Positions 55,195 to 64,000 of a stretch of DNA of 64,000 nucleotides are shown here, in pieces (the stretch's first letter is position 1; the number at the start of each line of letters is the position of its first letter). The position numbers were made by a program, and so were the translations under genes. Source of the DNA: Cryptomeria japonica (Eukaryota; Streptophyta; Pinopsida; Cupressales; Cupressaceae); assembly GCF_030272615.1 (NCBI RefSeq), contig NW_026728906.1, forward strand, positions 454,954 to 518,953, written 5' to 3'. Below the pieces are notes generated by a model, which made no database searches, was not told the origin of the DNA, and worked only from the letters and a program-made list of their open reading frames with translations.

Positions 55195-55895
55195 CCATTA
55201 CCAATATTCTTATGTTTTGTTTGAAATAGGGAGAGAAGGAGAGAGGGAGATATAGGGATATAAAGAGAGAGATAGAGGAGGAAGAGTGAGGGAAAGATAA
55301 AGGAGTGAGGAGATAGAGTTAGGCGATAAATATAGAGAGGAAGATAGAGATCGAGATTGATATAGATATGGAGAAGAATAGGGATATGGATATGAGAGGA
55401 AGAGATAAAGAGAGAGGAGAGAGAAATAGATAGAGATAGAAGAGATAAATATATAGAGAGGGGGAGAGAGAATGAGCGAGGGATAACTTTGAATCAATTG
55501 TGCATTCATTAATACAAACCAAACATAAGTGAAAGAAAACCTTTCAATCAAAAGATAATTGAACTCCATTACCAATAGGCTCATGTTATGTTTGCAATAG
55601 TGAGAGGGGAGAGATGAATAGATAAAGAGAGCGAGACATGTCTGGAGATAGGGTGACAGAGGAAGAGAGAGCTAGAGATGGGAATGAAGAGAGGGAGGTG
55701 GCAAAGAAATAGATGGTTAAAGAGAGTGAGACGTGCCTAGATAGAGTGAGAGAGGATGAAAAGGACAAATAAAGAGAGATATAGTTGTAGAGGGATAAGG
55801 AGAAATTAAGATAAAGATTAGGAGATAGAAACGGATAGAAAAGAAGAGATACAAAGATACAAAAGGGGAGAGAGAGAGAGAGGGAGGGAGGGATA
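55195..55895. repeat. Polypurine GA-rich tract, copy 5
   Basis: Counterpart of 4446-5146; same form as in copies 3 and 4. Confidence 0.85.
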
Positions 55896-58870
55896 TTTTT
55901 GGGCCAATTTGTAATTCAAACTCGTTAATGAAGATGTTAACATAGGTTGACACCTAGTATGGTGGTTATACCTTTTGTAAATCTTTGAACCAATAGTAAT
56001 AGTATTAACATAGTATTGAATTATTTGTAATTGCCATGTATAACCTCATTTTGTGTGTTTTGTCACGTATGCACTATCCTTTAGTGCATTATCCACTTAT
56101 ACTTCTCAGTACATAATACATCTGAGGAATTTTGTAGATAGAGTGGCAAGGGAAGAAGTTACATAGAAGTTGTATACTTCAACACTTCTCTTGTTTGTAT
56201 TTATTTCTCACATTTGGGAGTCTTAAATTACACACTATAATTATTTTCTCGATATCCATACTTGCCTTGCTTTAGCTTTACAAACAACCTTATGACCACA
56301 CATAATAAGGTCAAGTCATCCTAAAGCCCATACAACCTTGCATCCCTCTAATGACATGTGTGGTTAATAATCACATTCTAAACTGAATTAACAATAGCTT
56401 CGATTTTATGTCCAACGACCATTAAGTTTAATTTAATCTAAATTGTTCTATTGATCTAGATTCTCCTTTAAATAAGAATAATATTTAAGAAGTCATAAAC
56501 ATATAATTTAATATTAAATTTTTTAAATACATAATTAATTATTTTAATATTATAAACTTTTAAAAGCAATAAATATTAATAGATAAAAATTTCAAAATAA
56601 ATTAAAACAAATTATTTTTAAAATTCAAAATATAATTTAAAAATAATAATATATAGAACTTTTTACATTTTTAAAAATACTAAAAAATCGAACTATTTCA
56701 ACAATGAGGTTTAGACCAACCATGCACTACAATTTGCAATCAACAAATAACAAATGGTATGAGCACTAAGTAATTCATCATATATCTTCGCATTTCTCCA
56801 TCATAATCAGTAAAATTCAATTAACTTTGAGAAGTAACAAGAACCCATGCAAAATGTAGAAAGACAGCACAAACATCCACCATATCTTCAACAAAACTTA
56901 TGTATTAATTTCAACAAGTCTTGGAAACAATCTCTAGCTTCCTCCTCCTACTCTACTTTCTAACAGTTCTGCTCTACTCTATTATCCACCTATTAACCTT
57001 TAAAAATGAGAAGGCAAACCTTATATAGAAGTCTTGATACAAATGAATGTCCGAGATTGATTTGAATTTAATGGCCGAGATTTAACCATGAAACCCTAAT
57101 TAGGGCTAGTTATAACAACAACCACTTTAACCAATGAGAAAACTACAACACTTTGGGCACATGTCCCTCTTTGAATGTGGATCAATGAGAAATGAGATTA
57201 GGTACATTGAATAATATTTGATGTAATGCCATATGTCACTTGCTCCTCCTTTGATGAGTTAGGTTCAATACACCTACAAGAACTGACTTGGCATCACTGA
57301 ATTGGTCTATGATGATCAAGCACCACCTTAGCTTGCATGTCTCCCTAGCAATATGTCGACACTCAACATCATCCAATTGCTTGATGTGATGGTTCATATT
57401 CTCAAATTGCATCCTCTTGAAAATCAAGTTTCTAGCTTTGATTAACTCTTCTAAAACTATTTATAACATGTAATTTTTTTCATATCAGTTATCTTTTTCT
57501 TGAATAATATTTTAGGAGATTGACAAAATACCTAGGTTTACATTTATTATACTTTTAGTATTGTTATCTATTCTTTCATTGTGGTAGATGTAAAATGTTT
57601 CTATCATAATTTTGTGGGATACATATATGACTAATCCATTACAATACAAGGAACATTTTGGAGCACCAACAACAACTACGTATTTAGACTTTGTTAGTGT
57701 ATCTGAATGTTCCTTCTAGATAAATTTTAGAGTTGATATTAGCTTGTTAGGATGTTGGTTTCTTGGGATTCTATGCCTGTGTGTGATGACATTTCATTAT
57801 ATTAATTAAAATATTTCTAATTGATAGAGTTTCTATTTTATTTATGATTTTAATATACATATTTATATAATTTATAAAAAACTTTTCAATAAAATATTTA
57901 ATATATTTATAAAAATCTTTATCATAATAATGTATATTTAATTCAAATAAAAATTTCTATCTTAATTTGTTTTAAATTTAATGAAAAATAAATAAATAAG
58001 TATAAATTATTTTGTAATTTATGAAATAGGCTCATGACAATAACTGCATAGTTACTCTCTAGTTGGTATGATGTCAAAAAAATTAGATGCACGTAACATC
58101 ATTTGGCTACCAGTTGGAGGAATTGTTGAAGAGATTGTATGGTTAATTAGTAACTTATATTTCATAAGTTTTATTTTTCAAAAAGCTTTGAATGAAACCT
58201 ACACTAGATGTGTGTGCATGTAACCACCCAGATGATGGAACTTTACTACATTTTGTGTAGTATAATTCACGAAATGATACTTCATCATTAAAATATGTGA
58301 ACAATTTTTAAAATAACCAAATTGGAAAGAGCATAAACAATACGGGGGCAAAAAGAACACAAAATATGCACTAGGAACTATTATTGTCTTCCTCCATAAA
58401 AGCCTCCACAAAAAAGTGCTTGTAATAGGAATAAATCTCTGGAAGCAATTATTCTCATCCAAAATTCATGTAACAAAGATTCATAGTTGACAAAGGATCT
58501 TTTCATCAGCAATGGAACAAGGGACACTATAGCCTAAAAAGGCAAACGTGACTACCAAAATAAAGTAAAACTAGATGAGGCCATGAGGCAAAACAAAATC
58601 TCCACATGCCCTCTAATGCTAGATAACTGGTCTAAGTGGTGCAAAACATGACCTTGAAGAACTCAAGTAACGGTAAAAAAAGGTTAAAAATTAGACCAAG
58701 AAGGAGTCTTGCGGCCTTGTAAATAGCCAAAATGACATTCATGCAAGGAAAAATTAATAGAGAAAGACAAAACAGTTTTATTCAAATTGTTCAAAATTCA
58801 TGCAAAAATAGATAAGCAACATATGCAACTCTAAGATTGACCAAAAATTGATTTGATTTGACAATATTTA

Positions 58871-60388
58871 TGTTAACAACAGCCAAGAGGGAAGAATGAG
58901 AGGGGGGTGAATCAGTCTTCACCGGAATAACAAACTTTACCGCAAAACACAGATTTGATAAACTGCAGTAATAAGACAGATAAGAAAATTAATAGCACAA
59001 CACACAACACTAAGATTTTGATGCGCAAAACCCAGTTAAGCGAAAAACCATGGTGGGAACCTACCCACAGTAAGATGATACTCTACAATAGTATGTGAAA
59101 ATATTACAATGAGGAATGCACATGCATTCAGGCACACTGCCTAGAGCTCACTGCTCAAATAATATTTGCTCGGAAGGCTACAACCCTTAGGGAAGTCTCA
59201 CTGACTCGCAATAAGATTTGGACTACAATTCGAAAGAAATGAACGGAAAGAATAGCATCTCCAAATAGAATCTCACCACAAACTCAACATCGAAGGATAC
59301 ATCACATGTTCGCACACAAACCTCTCTCTGATAATGAAGACACAACATCAAACAACCAAATTACATGACTATATCACCTATATATATAATTTATCAACCT
59401 TGATAACAAGGTCGGCTAAACCCTCGACCCTCAATTAAAAAATTACATCACACGATACAAACACTGACCACCAGACCAATATAGTGGTTTACATAGCATA
59501 GCATGGTTCTAGGTCAAATTCCCAAACACATAACTCCACCGAAAATCACGCAAAGATCAATCGCAACACGCTACACCACCAGAAATGGTGCATAACACAC
59601 AAATCATCACTGGTTGATAGAAACCACCAAAAACTCACACAACGATAAATACAGATTGCCAAAACAAATAGGACATAATTAAAAAAAATACCAGCAAGCA
59701 CATTAGAATCATCCACAATAGCTGCACCAACACTACTTTTCAAATCTTCATCGGTCAACGTCTGAAAGCTAAAGAACACAACCAATCAACAACGGCCAGG
59801 AAGAAAGATAACTTGCGGAGAACCAAATCATGATTCAACTGAAATTAAGATACACAAGACCTTCCCAAGAAATATCCCAAAATCTCAGCACCAGATCTGA
59901 TCACACCAAAATATACCAGAGGATATACCGAACTCTGCGAAACAGTGATCAACAAAGCATCGCTACAAACCGGATCAGAAAATCTTCCCAATCTGCAATC
60001 ACCAGAGAAAATCATAGGAATATGTTGACATCAATGACCACAACATATCCTAGCATGACCAACAATATCGAACAATTTATGCCAAAACAACCACTTTATA
60101 TCACTAGTTCAAATCAAATATCTATGCCAAAAGATCAGCCTATGCAAATTTTACCACACCAGAAAGTGCCAAAAAGCCAGCACACAAGGATCGGCTTTTT
60201 AATAAAATATCCCAAACCTTTACACATGCAGATTGACCATAGTAAAATAATTGATCGTCTTATTAAAATTGAAGACAAATCATCTTTTAGCTAATTAAGC
60301 GCTTCCACTATCCACACAATAATGTGTTCCTAAAAAATCGCCCTACAGTAGAGCTTCAAATTTGTCAACTTGGTCTCCATGATCAACA
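58871..60388. mobile_element. Probable solo LTR, copy 5
   Basis: Counterpart of 8122-9639, with one private substitution at 60070. Confidence 0.62.
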
Positions 60389-62409
60389 ATTTAATAAAAA
60401 ATATATATAATTTAAAATACACTAATCAACCATGAAATAAAATCTCCTATTTTTATTTTATTATTTATACGATGAATTTTATAAACTTCAATTCATCGGG
60501 ATTTTTAAAATCACAGTAGAAACACCTTCGGATTATCATGTCCTCACAAGAACACAAAAATATTATGGCACAAATCCACATTCCTTTCAGATGCTCAACC
60601 TCAATCAAAACCTCTATAAATCTGCAGTCATAATTAAAATAAATTACAAACATGTGAGTACCAAAAAACTAGTGGAGCTCAAAAAAAGAAAATGCACAGA
60701 TTGAGATGAATGATAAGCTCTTAATATCTTTGATCAACTTAGGGGTGATTAAAAATACATATCTAATACAGTTCCACCTATAATATCAGATGCTATCTAG
60801 AATCATGTAATGTTTCATGGATAAGATTAACATAACCAGGCATTATTCTAACAACTAACCATCTAGCAAACTTACATAGAAGAATATTCTAGTTAGAATA
60901 TCATACACTAACAACACATAGCTTGAAAAATTGGCGTAGGCTATTTTGGGTTCATGGAGGTGCGAGCAAACGTTAATCTATAGTAAGTGAAATTGCTCAA
61001 ACCCACAAAAAGGTCATTTGGAGCTCGTCGATTTTGCACAAGTCACGAGTTTTCTCTTGCACAAGTGTTTATCCTTTTGTAGACTACGGTCTTCTTCAGC
61101 ATGGTTTTCTATGTGGTTTTCTTCTATTTTTTTGTGTGTGCCTGGTTTATTCGTGTGTGTACCTAATGTTCAGATTGCTTTGGAAAACCAGGTTATTTCC
61201 CCTGTTGGTGAACTTTTAACTAGCACATTTTTCAAGGACTAGTGCACCCAACACCCCTATTTTGCTAAAATAGGCTCAACTGTTGAGAGATGAAAGTGGA
61301 CCTTGTAATTTGCATGAATCTAATTTGTTTTGTTGTCCCATCACAACAAAATGTTTCGAAAAGGTGTGAACTTCATATAAACACAACTCCCTTTCCCATT
61401 CTAGGAATCAATGTACTCAATATAGAAAACCAAAAAACCTAGTCAATCAAGCATTCAGGGAGCGAAACGATAAAGAAGTCCCAATTTGATTATTCAATCA
61501 TTGAAATATATGCTATAGCAATTATGATCAAGTGTATTATGTAATTCGTACCTAAGATAAGGTGTCATCATTTCACCATTTATCATTTGCTTAGCCTCTT
61601 TTCTTGTGGGGGCATGCATCCTATCTCATCATTATCATTGTTGAAGAGAGAACACTAATACGCGGTTTGGATAAGGTAATCCCTTATATGAAATAACCAT
61701 TTCTCCCAATTTTCTCTATCTACAGGTCCAAATCCGATAACAAGAAAGTTAAAGAAAAGTAGACCAGACATTAGCAGGCATCACAAAACATTGATTGAAC
61801 GAAAACCCTAAGAACAGGGCACCCAGCAGTCATTGACCCATATTTTTAAGAGGCAAGTGATCAAATATTGTCGATTTCATTTTCGATCATCTCTCAATTT
61901 TCCCTCAACTTTAGACACGGATCTCCAACGTTTCTCTCTAGTACAATTAGCTTCATATTACAGTCCCAATTTCCTCTCTATGTCTCCATCTCAGATATGT
62001 CTTACTCTTTCTATATTTCATCTTGTATCTACTACATTCTATAAAACTTAGTCATTTTACCATTGTTAGACTAGTTCATCTATAGACACTTCACTGTCTC
62101 CATCTCATGCAACAAAAGGAACAGGAACCTAATTTCGTATCCCTTCCTTAAAGACAACAACTAGTCCTATTCTTATTACTAATTATGTTGTGTCAACTAA
62201 GATCTTCTAGCTTACATTGGTCAATCGTAGGATCTTGTTTCCTCCATTTCAAGGTTTACATTGATTTATGAGATGGTATGATTATATATGCTACATAAAC
62301 CAACATTTTTTAAGGTATGATCCCATATTGTATTGGTATAAAATTGGTGGTACTGAAACCAACATTGATATAGAAAAAAATAGACATTTTTATTTCTAAC
62401 GTGTTTCCA

Positions 62410-63712
62410 TCTACATCTTTCACTTGTCTTGCAATTGTGTACATTCTCATGTAAATACCAACGATGTTATACTCGCGCCCTTTTATGCTTCATACCATAA
62501 TGTGACTCCTCTAATTCCATAAGACCAGGAGTGCGCAAGGAGTGTAATGCTTCGTGTGGTTCATGTAACTAAACTCGGCTTCTATTTGTAGATATGAGCA
62601 AAGGTTGTGTTTTTATCACTTAAAATGTGCTTTATATGTTTTCTTAAATGCTCACATATACATACTGGTGGCATAAAATGAAAGTAAGCGTGTAGGACTC
62701 AATAGAATATAAAATAGTGACTAGTGATTTAGAACTTTCCTTGGTGTAACCCAATAAAAAATATTGAAAAGAATGGAGTTGTACCCTCATCTCTAGTATC
62801 AATTAAATGCAAGATTCACAAGCCAACTTCTCAATTTGAGTCTTAAATACAAAGTGGACATTACCTAGCACTTATGTAATTTCGTACAATATTGTATTCT
62901 TGTGGAAAGAGCTTGCTTAACAATATGCTCGAGTTCTACGCTCATTGACTAATTCTCTCCAATGACAAAACTTATGTTTCCATGAGTTGAAATCTAGAAT
63001 CTCCATTTCCAAGTGTTGCACCATCTTATTACTCGACGTTTTTCTTCATCCAAATCTATTGATTGATATCTTCATTATTTTATAGTCTCTCTTTTCAATG
63101 TCTTCCCCCAAGCTAAACTATGCAACCAAATAGCGTTCACTTCCTTGTCAACCTCAATCAAAACCTAGAATAAAAAACATGCACCTAGCTATCAAATATG
63201 GAATAAAATACATGCACTTGTCTAAAACAAATTAGCACTTCCCTAAATAAATCATGTAGAAAACTTTCTCCAATACCAACCGATCGATAATCAAATCGAA
63301 TATTCCATTCTAATCTCACCATCGCTGATTTTTGTTCTCTTCACTTATGTGCCGATCCAATGCACTATGCTACTGATGTGAACATTCAGAAAGCCAAAAT
63401 TGGTATCTTCTACATCTACACCTTCCACTTGTCTTGAAATTTTGTATGTGGTCAAATTTTGTGCCTACAATGTTATACATAATATTTCGCACCCCTTTGT
63501 GATTTATAACAATATGTCACCCCTGTAATACCACAAGACTATTTAATAAAGAGTATGTTGATTGAATAAGATTTATGTATTTGAAATATGCTTCTTTTTT
63601 GTTGTGAGCATGTACTATGTTTTTCATCAACTCAAGACATTATTGTTGCAGTTTCTTAAGAATTTGAGTATCTGCAGTAGTTGCATAGAATGAAAATGAG
63701 CAAGCTTCAAAG
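62410..63712. repeat. Diverged ~300-bp direct repeat pair, copy 5/6 junction
   Basis: Counterpart of 11661-12963. Confidence 0.7.
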
Positions 63713-64000
63713 ACATAGGTTATATAGACATCGAAGGCATGAAAGAAGAGGTCGTGAAGCTTTAGAATGAACTGATGTATGAAGCTCTATTTTATTAGAT
63801 CATTTATAAATGCATGGGAAAAGTAGAAGATTATGATATTTGCAGATCTCACTGATAATGTATGAGTTATATCTATTATCTTATTCTTGATGGAAATGCG
63901 ATTGCCAATTTCTCAATATGACGACACTTTTATCTTCTTCGTATCAATCAACAAATACCTTGAGATATTGGAAATTATATTCAAAATGCGCTTACAACTT
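63442..64000. repeat. Tandem array unit, copy 6 (cut by window end)
   Basis: The first 559 bases of a sixth unit, matching 1-559. The window ends before the 110-bp duplication and the germin-like gene of this copy, so at least one more gene copy is likely just outside. Confidence 0.95.

Larger units (their letters stand above)
50750..63441. repeat. Tandem array unit, copy 5
   Basis: Same layout, 12,692 bp. Private differences: T at 51706 (coding change) and G at 60070 inside the LTR. Unlisted stretches (53838-55194 apart from the LINE-like piece, 55896-58865, 60394-62409) hold the same unassigned spacer as copy 1. Confidence 0.98.

Noticed and set aside
1-64000. The regular repetition as a CRISPR array or satellite
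   Set aside because: The unit is 12.7 kb and contains a spliced plant gene; there are no short repeats with spacers and no short satellite monomer.
1-64000. The array as a pure assembly artefact
   Set aside because: Copies differ by private substitutions (for example 13833, 46591, 51706) and a 19-bp deletion, and neighbouring copies share variants in blocks, which a simple duplicated contig would not show. It cannot be fully excluded without reads.

Overview
The window is nuclear DNA of a seed plant: AT-rich, dominated by non-coding sequence, with one spliced gene that has a GT-AG intron and encodes a secreted germin-like cupin, plus a probable solo LTR. A gymnosperm is my guess from the feel of the germin-like protein and the spacer, but nothing here proves it.

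The whole window is one head-to-tail tandem array with a period of about 12,692 bp: five full units (1-12692, 12693-25384, 25385-38057, 38058-50749, 50750-63441) and the first 559 bp of a sixth (63442-64000). Unit edges are arbitrary because the array runs off both ends. By eye I found about 15 single-base differences and one 19-bp deletion over five units, so copies are roughly 99.9% identical.

Layout of each unit (unit coordinates): 1-271, second half of a diverged ~300-bp direct repeat; 629-848, a 110-bp tandem duplication carrying the candidate poly(A) signal of the gene; 906-1666 minus strand, a two-exon germin-like protein gene of 220 residues; 1730-1829, its TATA box and candidate W-box/TGACG elements; 2241-3088, a diverged direct repeat; 3462-3590, a possible LINE remnant; 4446-5146, two diverged copies of a polypurine GA tract; 5147-8116, AT-rich spacer; 8122-9639, a probable solo LTR with a 5-bp target duplication; 9645-11660, unannotated spacer; 11661-12963, the diverged repeat pair that straddles the unit junction.

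The germin-like gene is the only gene I can support, and it looks intact in all five copies. Two copies carry one amino-acid change each (T143S in copy 2, F204L in copy 5). The distribution of shared variants shows that the segment running from the right part of copy 2 to the left part of copy 3 matches the next segment (right part of copy 3 to left part of copy 4). That is the signature of a single-unit duplication as the latest step in array growth.
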